This document shows positions 1 to 8,208 of a DNA stretch of 64,000 nt, piece by piece. The notes below the pieces were generated by a model, which saw only the letters and a program-made list of their open reading frames with translations, was not told where the DNA came from and made no database searches. Source of the DNA: a virus. How positions within the stretch are numbered: position 1 is the first letter of the stretch; every line of letters begins with the position of its first letter. Both the position numbers and the translations under genes were made by a program. Where the stretch lies: IMG/VR virus record IMGVR_UViG_3300028361_000024, positions 1 to 64,000 of that record. One strand, 5' to 3'.

Positions 1-792
1 ACTGTTGGTGGAACAATTTCCCGTACAGGCAGTACCGTAACGGTCACAACGGCGCAAGCTCACAACATCCCAGCAAGCAATAACGTTGGAGTGTACTTTA
101 TCGAAACAGCAGCAGGCGCGGCGATTACGAACTTGCCAGACTTCTACGTGGGCGCGGTAGTCGTGACAAGCGCGACAACCTTTACCTTCACAGTTGCTGG
201 GTCGTTTACAGTTGCCTCTACTTCTATCCCTAACGCTGCTATTGGTGAGGTACTGAACTTTACTTCACAAGGTAACACTCAATACGCTTACTCCTTGTAT
301 CCAGACGGCTCACTAAACAACACTTCTGGACCAAACTATCAGCCACTGATTTCTCTTCGCTTGAGCCCGTCAGTGTCTGAAGGTCTAACAGGAGCCTTGG
401 GTGACCGAGACATTATCAACCGAATGCAGCTAAGGCTACAAGAAGTTGGTGTCTCTAGTAATGAGCTTGTGGATGTCAAGATGCTGCTAAACAGCCGCCT
501 TAACAACCTAAACTTCCAAGGAGTAGATTCTCCTTCGCTAGTTCAGATTGTTGAGCACACAGCAGCGGACACCGTTTCTGGTGGAGTTCAGGTGTTCAAC
601 TTCCGTGCATCAGGCGGGGGCAGTGAAACCACAGTTCAGGTTGGAGAGCTGTTTGAGCTCTCAAACTCGATTCTTGGTGGAGACTCTATCTTCCCTGACG
701 GCCCAGACATTATCACCATTGCGGTTGCTAGACTTACAGGTGCCAATACAAGAACTTCAGCTAAGCTATCTTGGTCTGAAGCTCAGGCGTAG
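1..792 (+). CDS. C-terminal part of a tail/baseplate structural protein (partial)
   Basis: The frame is open from the first base of the window and stops at 790-792, so the N-terminus lies outside. The first visible residues (TVTVTTAQAHNIPASNNVGV, then a Thr/Phe-rich stretch) resemble the repeat found in the distal tail proteins and major tail protein further right: a run like VATLTT, then HGF or HN, then a VG-type turn. The remaining 200 residues have no motif I recognise. The next gene follows after 12 bases, and two fibre genes come behind it, which suggests a baseplate or fibre-attachment role. The function is inferred from context and the repeat only. Confidence 0.75.
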   Translation, partial: TVGGTISRTGSTVTVTTAQAHNIPASNNVGVYFIETAAGAAITNLPDFYVGAVVVTSATTFTFTVAGSFTVASTSIPNAAIGEVLNFTSQGNTQYAYSLYPDGSLNNTSGPNYQPLISLRLSPSVSEGLTGALGDRDIINRMQLRLQEVGVSSNELVDVKMLLNSRLNNLNFQGVDSPSLVQIVEHTAADTVSGGVQVFNFRASGGGSETTVQVGELFELSNSILGGDSIFPDGPDIITIAVARLTGANTRTSAKLSWSEAQA

Positions 793-804
793 GAGGAAGA
801 GCAA

Positions 805-1422
805 GTGCCAATTCAAAGACTTGGAATTGCAAATCCAACAGCAAACTCTGACATTGCTTTAGCTGAGTTCACCGAAAAGTATTTAATTTCAGTGGTTGTC
901 GCGAACAGAGCTGTAACAGCAACTCCTATCACAAAAATTAGTATCTATATAGTGCCTGCCAATGCAACTATTGCGGCTCAGTATGCATACATTGCAGCCA
1001 ACATTGAGCTAGGTGTTGGTACCTCTTTTGAGACATTCCGATTTGGAGTGACAGATGGCGACACACTATTTGTGAGGTCTAGCACTGCTACCACCTCTTT
1101 CAGTGTGAATGGGATATTGCAAGACGATGCTGCTCTTGCTAAGAACATCCCCGAGGTGTTCACTAATAAAACAATTAGGGGTATAGAAAATACTCTTTAT
1201 CTAGATAAAGGCACAACTGCTGCTCGTAGTAGCAGCGTTGAGTCTGGCTACACAAGATTTAATACTGAGACAAACGAGCTAGAGTCTTATACCACTGGAG
1301 GAGATTGGAAGGGTTCCCAGTCATACACTCCCGCAGACGGTTCCGATTGGGACGTGACACCGACCACAATTTCTGGTGCTTTAGATGAAATAGCTGCCAG
1401 ACTAAAAGCTTTGGAGGCATAA
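805..1422 (+). CDS. Short tail fibre / fibre-attachment protein, paralogous to the next gene
   Basis: A 205-residue protein starting at GTG, preceded by a strong ribosome binding site (AGGAGG at 791-796). Residues 1-105 align by eye with residues 1-105 of the following collagen-like fibre: both begin with a short basic/aromatic start, and both carry FETFRF, then GD, FV and SS in the same order. This shared domain probably attaches the proteins to the tail tip. The C-terminus (residues 115-205) contains a typical phage fibre phrase with [15 protein letters not shown] and ends in a short helical segment ([14 protein letters not shown]) that may trimerise. No enzymatic motif is seen. Confidence 0.7.
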   Translation: MPIQRLGIANPTANSDIALAEFTEKYLISVVVANRAVTATPITKISIYIVPANATIAAQYAYIAANIELGVGTSFETFRFGVTDGDTLFVRSSTATTSFSVNGILQDDAALAKNIPEVFTNKTIRGIENTLYLDKGTTAARSSSVESGYTRFNTETNELESYTTGGDWKGSQSYTPADGSDWDVTPTTISGALDEIAARLKALEA

Positions 1423-1423
1423 A

Positions 1424-3739
1424 ATGGCAGTTGAGAGATTTGGCACAGCGTCCCCTCCTGCTTTTACAGGAGCCCACACTGAGCTTGGAACCGCAACAAA
1501 GCCAAGCGTTACTTCTGTTATTACTGTAAACAAGGGAACTGTCGACATGGCAGTAACTGTCTTCGTTGAGCCAGCGGAGTCTCCTGGCTCTATTGGAGAA
1601 CGTGCCTACATTGTAGATAATCTTGTAGTGACTGCTGGACAAGCCTTTGAGACATTTCGATTCGCTCTAGCTATTGGCGACAAAATTTTTGTTAGCTCTT
1701 CTAGTCCTAACGGTGCTTTCGTAGCTACCTCACTTTTTGAGCAGGCAGGGCGCACTAACGTTCTGTATCAGCCAATCCAGCCAGGAAGCCCTCAGGTCGG
1801 GGACATTTGGATTAATAGCAATACTGAAGAAATCACCGTTTTCAACGGAAGCCAGTTCAGCACTATTGCTAGTGCCGCCCCTGTTGGACCAACGGGACCT
1901 ACTGGCCCCGTGGGTACCTTCGGGCCTCAAGGTCCTACGGGTCCTCAAGGCTCAAGCGTCTCTGTTTTAGGTACCTACGCCACCGTAGAACTTTTAGAAG
2001 CTGACACTCCCGTAGGGAACATTGGAGACTCTTACTACATCACTGGAGAAGCCGCTCTTTATATTTGGTCTGACCTTAATCAAGAGTGGGTAGGGGCTGG
2101 TCCTTTAGGAATTACAGGACCCACGGGTGCCGCTGGCGCTGCGGGAGCAACAGGTGCAGCAGGTATTGGCGGAGCAGACAGCACTGTCACTGGGCCGATA
2201 GGACCTACGGGCCCATCGGGTGGACCTACTGGGCCAACGGGTTCAGAGGGGGTCACTGGTCCGACGGGTGCTACAGGGCCAGCAGTGACTGGCCCCACTG
2301 GTGCTGACTCGACTGTGGTTGGACCCACTGGGCCTACTGGCGCTACTGGTGCTCAGGGAGTAGCAGGTCCAACTGGTGCTGACTCAGATGTTGTAGGACC
2401 GACAGGTGCAACGGGCGCAAGCGGCGGTATAACCTATGAAATATCAAGTAGCGGTTCTTCTGCGTATTTGATTAATGGCTCTTCAAACCCAACTCTTTCA
2501 GTAATCCGCGGACACAGGTATATCCTCAATGTAAACGCTTCTGGGCACCCTTTCTGGATTCAGACAGTTTCTGGGGCATACAGCTCTGGGAACGTCTACT
2601 CGGGTGGCGTCACAAACGGTGGCGCTGCGGTAGGAACAATTGTCTGGGAAGTCCCATTTGACGCTCCTGACACTCTTTACTACGTTTGCCAGATTCACAG
2701 CAGCATGGCTGGCTCCATCACTGTCTCAAACTTAGGACCTACAGGTCCAACTGGTGCAGTCGGTGCTGTTGGTGCGACTGGTCCAACCGTTGTGTCAAGG
2801 ACCAACGTACTTATAAACTCGGACTTCTCAATATGGCAAAGGGGGGCAGGCGCAGTTTCCTCAGGGTACAGTGCTGACCGCTGGCTGTTTGACGCTTCGG
2901 GTGCAACCATGACCGCTCAACGGGGGGAGTTTGCTCCTGATGAGTTGGAAGTAGACGTCTACGGAGACGCTTGGTACTTTATGGAGTGGGACATTACTAC
3001 TGGAAACGTTGGGTGCTCTCTAGAGCAAAGGTTGGAAGGTGTTCGTGGCATGGCTGGACAGCCTGTAGCGGCTTCCTTCTGGGCAAAAGCTGCTTCGGGT
3101 ATTAATTTAGATGTCTCTCTAAATCAGAACTTCGGGTCTGGAGGGTCTTCATCAGTCAGCACCTCTTTAGGGTCTGTCACCCTCACTACTTCTTGGCAGC
3201 GGTTTGCTGTGACAGGAACTGTGCCTTCTCTTGCAGGTAAGACTATTGGCTCTTCTAATTATATGGCTTTGCAAATTGTAGAACCTGACGGAGATACTGA
3301 CACCATATCTATATGGGGGGCTCAGCTGGAGCATGGGACAGCAGCCACAGAATTCAAATCTGAAGGTGGCGGTGCCGAAAATGCAGACCTTGCTTTGTGC
3401 CAGCGATACTACTACCGAGTCCAGCCCGATGCAATTGACACAGTTATGGGAGTAGGGTTTAACTCAACAACACTCATTGCGGACATTGCTATACCATTCC
3501 CTGTCCAAATGAGGGTTGCGCCAACAGCACTTGAGCAATCTGGCACCGCAGGACACTATCAAGTGTTCCACGCAACAACTGCTACTGTTTGCAGTGCGGT
3601 TCCAAGTTTCTCAAGCCGCTCAACGAGAAATATTGGAATAGTGAATTTCACAGTTGCCGCTGGACTGACCGCTGGGGCTGGGTCTATGGGGTCTTCTGCA
3701 AATGTGGCTGCCTACCTTGCTTGGGACGCCGAGCTGTAG
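1424..3739 (+). CDS. Collagen-like tail fibre with cupredoxin-like insert
   Basis: A 771-residue fibre; the start is set by GGAGG at 1411-1415, which lies inside the end of the preceding gene. Domain order: residues 1-105, the attachment domain shared with the previous protein; 153-176, 228-334 and 438-455, collagen-like Gly-X-Y runs dominated by GPTGPTG and GATGA; 336-437, a beta-rich insert with GHPFWIQT (His375) and [10 protein letters not shown] (Cys422, His425, Met428), the ligand pattern of type 1 copper proteins; 458-771, a beta-sandwich, CBM-like fibre head with [13 protein letters not shown] and [10 protein letters not shown], phrases common in phage receptor-binding fibres. It likely forms a trimeric fibre that contacts the host surface. 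Copper binding is inferred from the ligand pattern only. Confidence 0.85.
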   Translation: MAVERFGTASPPAFTGAHTELGTATKPSVTSVITVNKGTVDMAVTVFVEPAESPGSIGERAYIVDNLVVTAGQAFETFRFALAIGDKIFVSSSSPNGAFVATSLFEQAGRTNVLYQPIQPGSPQVGDIWINSNTEEITVFNGSQFSTIASAAPVGPTGPTGPVGTFGPQGPTGPQGSSVSVLGTYATVELLEADTPVGNIGDSYYITGEAALYIWSDLNQEWVGAGPLGITGPTGAAGAAGATGAAGIGGADSTVTGPIGPTGPSGGPTGPTGSEGVTGPTGATGPAVTGPTGADSTVVGPTGPTGATGAQGVAGPTGADSDVVGPTGATGASGGITYEISSSGSSAYLINGSSNPTLSVIRGHRYILNVNASGHPFWIQTVSGAYSSGNVYSGGVTNGGAAVGTIVWEVPFDAPDTLYYVCQIHSSMAGSITVSNLGPTGPTGAVGAVGATGPTVVSRTNVLINSDFSIWQRGAGAVSSGYSADRWLFDASGATMTAQRGEFAPDELEVDVYGDAWYFMEWDITTGNVGCSLEQRLEGVRGMAGQPVAASFWAKAASGINLDVSLNQNFGSGGSSSVSTSLGSVTLTTSWQRFAVTGTVPSLAGKTIGSSNYMALQIVEPDGDTDTISIWGAQLEHGTAATEFKSEGGGAENADLALCQRYYYRVQPDAIDTVMGVGFNSTTLIADIAIPFPVQMRVAPTALEQSGTAGHYQVFHATTATVCSAVPSFSSRSTRNIGIVNFTVAAGLTAGAGSMGSSANVAAYLAWDAEL

Positions 3740-3798
3740 AAAGCGGCTCATTAAGGTTTCATACCTAATATTTAGCATTTATGCACTATCCTTAGAGC

Positions 3799-4380
3799 AT
3801 GTCCGATTACCCCAACTGGTTCGCCAACGATGGTAGTCTGAATTTTTCTAAATACCTGGTCCCCGTATTTCAAGGGCGTCCAGGTAGGTTTCTTCAAATC
3901 GGCGCTTATACGGGAGACGCCTCCCTGTGGCTGTATGACAATCTTCTAAAAAACAATACTGGCTCGACTCTTGTTGATGTTGATACTTGGGAGGGGTCAG
4001 ACGAGCCTGCCCACCATCAAATGAACTGGGGCACAGTAGAAACCGTTTACGACGCAAAAACTTTAGCTGGGCGCAATCAAAGAAAAATTTTAAAGTACAA
4101 AGGTACAAGCGACTCTTTCTTTAAAAACAATCGCGAACTGTATGACTTTGTTTATGTTGACGGTGACCACACTTCCTACGGAGTTCTCAAGGACGCTATC
4201 GCATCCTATGAGTGTCTAAACGTTGGCGGGATAATTGCTTTTGACGACTACCTTTGGTCAGGAGCAGATGACTCAGCAGATTGTCCCCGAATGGCGATAG
4301 ACTCCTTTATGGAGGTCTACAAAAAAAGAGTGAGCCTCGTCCACAAAGGGTACCAACTGTGGGTTAAAAAAATAAGGTAA
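3799..4380 (+). CDS. Class I SAM-dependent methyltransferase-like protein
   Basis: A 193-residue protein. RFLQIGAYTGDASLWL (residues 34-50) is a glycine-rich SAM-binding loop in a form typical of Methyltransf_24-like proteins. Later come LVDVDTWEG, YDFVYVDGDHTSYGV and GGIIAFDDY, which fit motifs II-IV of that family. The substrate is unknown. It sits directly after the fibre genes and before a glycosyltransferase, so modification of virion proteins, surface sugars or the host envelope is plausible. No strong Shine-Dalgarno sequence is seen; the start was chosen as the only ATG that keeps the full N-terminus. Confidence 0.7.
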   Translation: MSDYPNWFANDGSLNFSKYLVPVFQGRPGRFLQIGAYTGDASLWLYDNLLKNNTGSTLVDVDTWEGSDEPAHHQMNWGTVETVYDAKTLAGRNQRKILKYKGTSDSFFKNNRELYDFVYVDGDHTSYGVLKDAIASYECLNVGGIIAFDDYLWSGADDSADCPRMAIDSFMEVYKKRVSLVHKGYQLWVKKIR

Positions 4381-4403
4381 CATCGATTAGTGCAGGAGAG
4401 AAA

Positions 4404-4589
4404 ATGACAAAAAAAGAAGAGACTAAGCCGACACTGTGTTACAGCTATGAAGTAACTATGGTCATACAGATTTTCGCTGAGACCGAGGAGTCTGCAAAAG
4501 ACAAACTTGACTCAGACGGCGGCTTTGTAAGTCGACGTTCTATTGTCCTGAAAGACGCAGTACCTCTGTACAGCGGAGAAGAGATTTAA
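4404..4589 (+). CDS. Small hypothetical protein
   Basis: A 61-residue protein preceded by AGGAGAG at a good distance. It is mostly charged beta-strand-like sequence (YEVTMVIQIFAETEESAKDK) ending in an acidic tail. Its stop codon touches the GTG start of the glycosyltransferase gene, so the two are probably translationally coupled. I do not recognise a family. Confidence 0.6.
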   Translation: MTKKEETKPTLCYSYEVTMVIQIFAETEESAKDKLDSDGGFVSRRSIVLKDAVPLYSGEEI

Positions 4590-5651
4590 GTGAAATCAGC
4601 AATCTACACAATTGCTCTTAACGAACGCAAGTTTGTAGACAAGTGGTACGAGTCAGCTAAAGACGCGGACTATCTGCTAATAGCAGACACTGGCTCTACA
4701 GACGGAACCGTAGAGCGAGCGCGTGAGCTTGGCATACATGTCATCGAAATTAAAGTCACGCCTTGGAGATTTGATGATGCACGCAACGCTGCCTTAGCCG
4801 CACTTCCAGAAGATATTGACATGTGTGTTTCCCTGGACATGGACGAAGTAATTACTCCTGGCTGGGATAAGATTCTTTCAGATGCTTGGGAGCGCGGTGT
4901 AAATCGACCTCGTTATAAGCACATTTGGTCTTGGAATGAGGATGGGACCCCAGGGCTTGAGTTTAGCTATGACCACATCCACGGTCGTAAGGGATTCCGC
5001 TGGCGTCACCCCGTCCACGAGTGCATTTACTCTTATGGCATCGAGGAGAAGCAAGAGTGGCTAGACGGCATTGCAACTCATCACCACCCAGACCCAAGCA
5101 AGAGTCGCTCACAGTACCTTCCCCTGCTTGAGATGTCTGTCAAAGAAGACCCTCACAACGACCGAAACGCTTTCTACTATGGGCGTGAACTTTACTTCTA
5201 CGGGCGCTACATGGAAGCAGCGCAAGAGCTGAAGAGACACCTAGACCTTCCTACAGCCCACTGGGCACCAGAACGTGCTGCCTCAATGCGGTTTATTGGT
5301 AAGTCATTGCCCGCAGAGTCCGAGATTTGGTTTCGCAAGGCCATAGAGCAGGCTCCAGGACGCCGTGAGCCCTATGTAGACCTCACAAAACTCTACTATG
5401 ACCGTCAGGACTGGGTAAGATGCCTAGAAGTTGCAGAAGAGGCACTAGCCATTAAAGACAAGCCTCTAGAGTATCTTTGCGAGGCAGAGTCTTGGGGTGC
5501 TGCTCCAAACGACTACGCCTCTATTGCAGCGTACTGGCTCGGGCAGTATGAAAAAGCAACAGAGCACGCTCAAAAGGCTGTCGACATTGAGCCGCAGAAT
5601 GCACGAATGAAGAATAACCTAGTCTTCTGCCAAGCAGCCTTAGCTAAGTAG
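4590..5651 (+). CDS. Family 2 glycosyltransferase with C-terminal TPR region
   Basis: A 353-residue protein starting at GTG immediately after the previous stop. Residues 1-100 form a GT-A fold: YTIALNERKFVDKW, then ADTGSTDGT (nucleotide-sugar loop), WRFDDARNAAL and SLDMDEV, where the DMDE stands in for the metal-binding DXD. The middle holds HHHPDPSKSRSQYLPLL. Residues 180-350 are helical repeats of TPR type (RNAFYYGREL, then WAPERAASMRFIG, APNDYASIAAYWLGQYEKA). This architecture is known from SunS-like and other peptide- or cell-surface-modifying glycosyltransferases. Its place after the fibre genes suggests modification of fibres or of the host surface. It ends 8 bases inside the convergent whiB-like gene. 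Confidence 0.85.
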   Translation: MKSAIYTIALNERKFVDKWYESAKDADYLLIADTGSTDGTVERARELGIHVIEIKVTPWRFDDARNAALAALPEDIDMCVSLDMDEVITPGWDKILSDAWERGVNRPRYKHIWSWNEDGTPGLEFSYDHIHGRKGFRWRHPVHECIYSYGIEEKQEWLDGIATHHHPDPSKSRSQYLPLLEMSVKEDPHNDRNAFYYGRELYFYGRYMEAAQELKRHLDLPTAHWAPERAASMRFIGKSLPAESEIWFRKAIEQAPGRREPYVDLTKLYYDRQDWVRCLEVAEEALAIKDKPLEYLCEAESWGAAPNDYASIAAYWLGQYEKATEHAQKAVDIEPQNARMKNNLVFCQAALAK

Positions 5652-6171
5652 AGGGGCGAGAGACTTTAGGTCTTTTTGCTGCTTGCCTATCTTTTTCTCT
5701 TTGGCGTTTCAAAGCTTTTTCGGTGCGCTCTTGTTGATAAGCCAAAACCGCGTTAACGCTGGTTCTGCTTTTCCACGAAAACTCGCATACGGTGCAGATA
5801 ACTAATCTGGCAGTGGTCCATCTTCCGCCACCTGGAATCTCTACCGACTCTGTGACAAGCTTTGAGGGCCTAGCTGAACAGTATGGACAGTTAGGATAGC
5901 GCCTTCTACGGGCTTCTTCTCCCTTGTATGAGACTGAGAGCGTCCTACGCATTTCTACTTCGTCTTTGCCACCCCAGATGCCCCAAATCTGCCTGTGCTC
6001 AAGCGCCCACTGGAGGCACTGCTTTCTTACAGGGCAACTAAAACATAAATTTTTTGCATCGTATTTTTCGCTGGGCTCTTTAGAAAAGAACCAGTCAACT
6101 GCTCCACTATTCTCTGGCTGAGCGCAAAGAGCGTCCGCCTGCCATTTTAGATTGTCTGCTGGAGTCCACAC
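5644..6171 (-). CDS. WhiB-family Fe-S regulator with C-terminal zinc-ribbon extension
   Basis: A 175-residue protein starting at GTG. Residues 15-75 form a WhiB domain: Cys in ALCAQPE, then LCFSCPVRKQC gives C-X2-C-X5-C, followed by the GIWGG turn, so the four cysteines that hold a 4Fe-4S cluster are present. Unlike a usual 80-130 residue WhiB protein it continues with CPYC and CTVC, a C-X2-C...C-X2-C pair likely to bind zinc, and a basic tail (KALKRQREKDRQAAKR) suited to DNA or RNA contact. WhiB proteins are restricted to actinobacteria and their phages and act with the primary sigma factor. The gene faces the glycosyltransferase and overlaps it by 8 bases. Confidence 0.9.
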   Translation of the reverse strand: MWTPADNLKWQADALCAQPENSGAVDWFFSKEPSEKYDAKNLCFSCPVRKQCLQWALEHRQIWGIWGGKDEVEMRRTLSVSYKGEEARRRRYPNCPYCSARPSKLVTESVEIPGGGRWTTARLVICTVCEFSWKSRTSVNAVLAYQQERTEKALKRQREKDRQAAKRPKVSRPST

Positions 6172-6224
6172 GAGGACTATACTACCTTAGCGTTGTATAA
6201 AATTTAAACTAAAACACTATAAAA

Positions 6225-6560
6225 CTAAAACTCTATCCAAGTAAATTCTTGAGGAATTTCTATAGAATCTCCGTATTGTGTCTCGCCATCTTCGTCACAA
6301 TATGTGTATTCGTTTTCCTCTGGGAGAATTCCAGCCCAACCAGCATGGATATCGCGATTTTCTAGGAATTTAAATCCATCGCCCAAGGAGTCAACAACTC
6401 CGTCACGTTGAAGAACAGAGGCCAGAGCTCTTCGGACAATTTCATTGTCCATGTCTATGTGACCAATTGTGCAGAATATGAGGTCAGAATCCCCCTCGGA
6501 AAAATAGCCACTTCCGCTCCACTGGAACCAAAGGTGCTCTCCGTGCCTAATGTCCCTCAT
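6225..6560 (-). CDS. Hypothetical acidic protein
   Basis: A 111-residue, strongly acidic protein rich in aromatic residues (LWFQWSGSGYFSEGDSD near the N-terminus and FTWIEF at the end). Its ATG overlaps the stop of the upstream Cys-rich gene (ATGA arrangement), so it is co-translated with it. I do not recognise a family or motif. Confidence 0.6.
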   Translation of the reverse strand: MRDIRHGEHLWFQWSGSGYFSEGDSDLIFCTIGHIDMDNEIVRRALASVLQRDGVVDSLGDGFKFLENRDIHAGWAGILPEENEYTYCDEDGETQYGDSIEIPQEFTWIEF

Positions 6561-6859
6561 AGATAGTAATCTTCTTCGCTATCAGTCTCTCCGACGAGCC
6601 CAAATCCGCGCTTTACGTTGCTCTTAAAAACTCTGTTATCCTCACTGTCTAGCTCGTAGATGCCCGAGATAGTGAGTTCTCCGCATAGGTGGCATGTTTC
6701 AACCGCACCTGTATTGTGCTTCAAGGGCACATCTACCCCTTTTAGACGCATAAGAATGTTCCCTGAGTCATCAATACTCTGAGGTTCCCAGTGAGCGTGA
6801 TTTTTTAACCAACACTTTTCGCAGGTTGGTTGAGGTATCTCCGCACGTTTCGCACTCAT
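6557..6859 (-). CDS. Small protein with two CXXC knuckles
   Basis: A 100-residue protein with PTCEKCWLKNH near residue 13 and TCHLCGELT near residue 57, giving a C-X2-C...C-X2-C set that most likely binds zinc. Such treble-clef-like mini-proteins are frequent in actinophages as uncharacterised accessory proteins. It sits between the two whiB-like genes, within the same leftward cluster. Function unknown. Confidence 0.65.
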   Translation of the reverse strand: MSAKRAEIPQPTCEKCWLKNHAHWEPQSIDDSGNILMRLKGVDVPLKHNTGAVETCHLCGELTISGIYELDSEDNRVFKSNVKRGFGLVGETDSEEDYYL

Positions 6860-6868
6860 ACCTACAGT

Positions 6869-7177
6869 CTACCGCTTAACGCGAAGTGGCAGTGGGATTC
6901 TAGGCTCCCTTATCGGGGGGACTCTCCTTTCAGAACGCAAGGCTCTACGCTGAAGGGGGGTCAATCCTCCCCATACTCCGTACTCTTCGTTTTCTAATCC
7001 CCACTCGGCGCACTCAGCCTTGTGTGGGCATGTGGCGCATACTTGCCTTGCGTACCTGTAGAACTCTTTTTCTATTTTTCCCACTGGGTCGTCTTTATCG
7101 GGAGCAAAAAATAGAATTGTCCCCACCTCTGCGCAAGCTGGGCTTTCATAGTTCCAAGGCTCTCGAAGAGCTGTCAT
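6869..7177 (-). CDS. WhiB-family Fe-S regulator
   Basis: A 102-residue protein of normal WhiB size. Cys in SPACAEVG, then VCATCPHKAEC (C-X2-C-X5-C) and the EYGVWGGLT turn make up the complete Fe-S binding set. The C-terminal tail is basic and proline-rich (RRVPPIREPRIPLPLRVKR), as in WhiB proteins that touch the promoter minor groove. This is the second WhiB protein within 1.5 kb; unlike the first it has no zinc-ribbon extension. It probably binds host primary sigma factor to redirect transcription. Confidence 0.9.
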   Translation of the reverse strand: MTALREPWNYESPACAEVGTILFFAPDKDDPVGKIEKEFYRYARQVCATCPHKAECAEWGLENEEYGVWGGLTPLQRRALRSERRVPPIREPRIPLPLRVKR

Positions 7178-7208
7178 TTTTTGTCTCTCTGTTTTTTATG
7201 TTTAATTA

Positions 7209-7529
7209 TTAGCTGTTTAGATTTTCATCAAGCTTTTTACCTACTTCATAGCCGCACCCAGCGTACCCTGCGATGTCAATCCAAGTATCCGCTTGGAACC
7301 CAGAGTTGGCCGCGTACCTGGCAACCTTAAGCCCGACCATAGCCATAGCAACATCTTCCGTGGTGAACTCTCTCTGAAAGATGACAGACCAGACTTTAGC
7401 AATGTTCGAAAAGTTACTCTCTGGGCCGCCATACTGCTTGTCACGGTCTCCCGCAATGATTTTAGCTGCCTCACGAAGTGCCTCTACTCTTGGAAGCTCT
7501 TGGGCGGTGCCTTCTCTAGTCTCTTCCAT
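7209..7529 (-). CDS. DUF6378-like phage protein
   Basis: A 106-residue protein with GDRDKQYGGPESNFSNIAKV, EDVAMAMVGLKVAR and DTWIDIAGYAGCGYEV. This is the conserved pattern of a small phage family (DUF6378) that often lies in early or nucleotide-metabolism clusters. The helical layout recalls all-alpha NTP pyrophosphatases, but I see no clear EXXE metal motif. The start overlaps the end of the upstream gene by 14 bases. Confidence 0.75.
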   Translation of the reverse strand: MEETREGTAQELPRVEALREAAKIIAGDRDKQYGGPESNFSNIAKVWSVIFQREFTTEDVAMAMVGLKVARYAANSGFQADTWIDIAGYAGCGYEVGKKLDENLNS

Positions 7530-7758
7530 GTTTTATCCTCGCTATTACTTCTGCCGTGTAGTTGCTGTCATTTGTCATGTCCTGATTTTCAGTCACAACC
7601 ATTTCATAGTTTACGTTGTGACTGACCAGGTATTCTTCATCTTCAAAATCGGGCTCGCTGTTGCTTCGAAGAAACCCGACAATTAAAGCGTCTGCCTTGC
7701 TCCTCAGCTTCTCATGAGAGTCACCAGAGACTTCAAACTTAAATGTAGTACTAATCAA
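7516..7758 (-). CDS. Small hypothetical protein, probable TTG start
   Basis: About 80 residues if translation starts at the TTG at 7758, which overlaps the stop codon of the upstream gene (TTGATTAG). The frame stays open further upstream to 7875, but that part is antisense-like shadow sequence inside the upstream gene. The credible protein begins at ISTTFKFEVSGDSHEKLRSK, rich in charged residues and a beta-alpha layout, and ends KHGRD. No family recognised. The start is uncertain because no clear ribosome binding site precedes it. Confidence 0.5.
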   Translation of the reverse strand: MISTTFKFEVSGDSHEKLRSKADALIVGFLRSNSEPDFEDEEYLVSHNVNYEMVVTENQDMTNDSNYTAEVIARIKHGRD

Positions 7759-8176
7759 GGACAACCACCAACTTCTCAAGCATTTGCGGCGGGTAGTGTG
7801 CCCCCTCAAGAGATGGCTCTTTTCCGTCTGTGCTTTTGAAAATGATATCTCCGTAACGAACCCCGACCACAACACCTCTACGTCCGTTGTGGAGGGTGCC
7901 TGTCTCTCCTGAAAAAGCTTCGGCGCGTACTCTAACTTGGTCAGTAACTTTAATGTCCCCAGGTCGTGCCTGAACCCAAATTTCGTCTTTCTTGTTTTTT
8001 ACAAAGACGTGCCCCAGGGCGAGCTTAGAAAACATTTCTACAGTTTTTTCTCGATGCTCTTCGGGCAGGTCGATTGAGTCAAGGAACTCAATCAGTTTCA
8101 TTGTGGCGTCTCCTACAGGCTTACGAACTTTCGCAGCTTGCAGCTGTATTTTTATCCAGTTAATGTCAAGTCCCAT
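7751..8176 (-). CDS. Hypothetical protein with SH3/KOW-like C-terminal barrel
   Basis: A 141-residue protein with a good ribosome binding site (GAAGGAGTCCCTCATG). The N-terminal half is helical. The C-terminal half (VRVRAEAFSGETGTLHNGRR and GVVVGVRYGDIIFKSTDGKE) looks like a small beta-barrel of the KOW/SH3 kind that often binds nucleic acid or protein. The barrel assignment is from strand and glycine spacing only. Confidence 0.6.
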   Translation of the reverse strand: MGLDINWIKIQLQAAKVRKPVGDATMKLIEFLDSIDLPEEHREKTVEMFSKLALGHVFVKNKKDEIWVQARPGDIKVTDQVRVRAEAFSGETGTLHNGRRGVVVGVRYGDIIFKSTDGKEPSLEGAHYPPQMLEKLVVVLD

Positions 8177-8208
8177 GAGGGACTCCTTCCGTTTAGGGTG
8201 TTGAATTT

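Noticed and set aside
2080-2328. Gly/Pro/Val-rich reading frame antisense to the collagen-like fibre
   Set aside because: It is the complement of Gly-X-Y codons and has no ribosome binding site or independent support.
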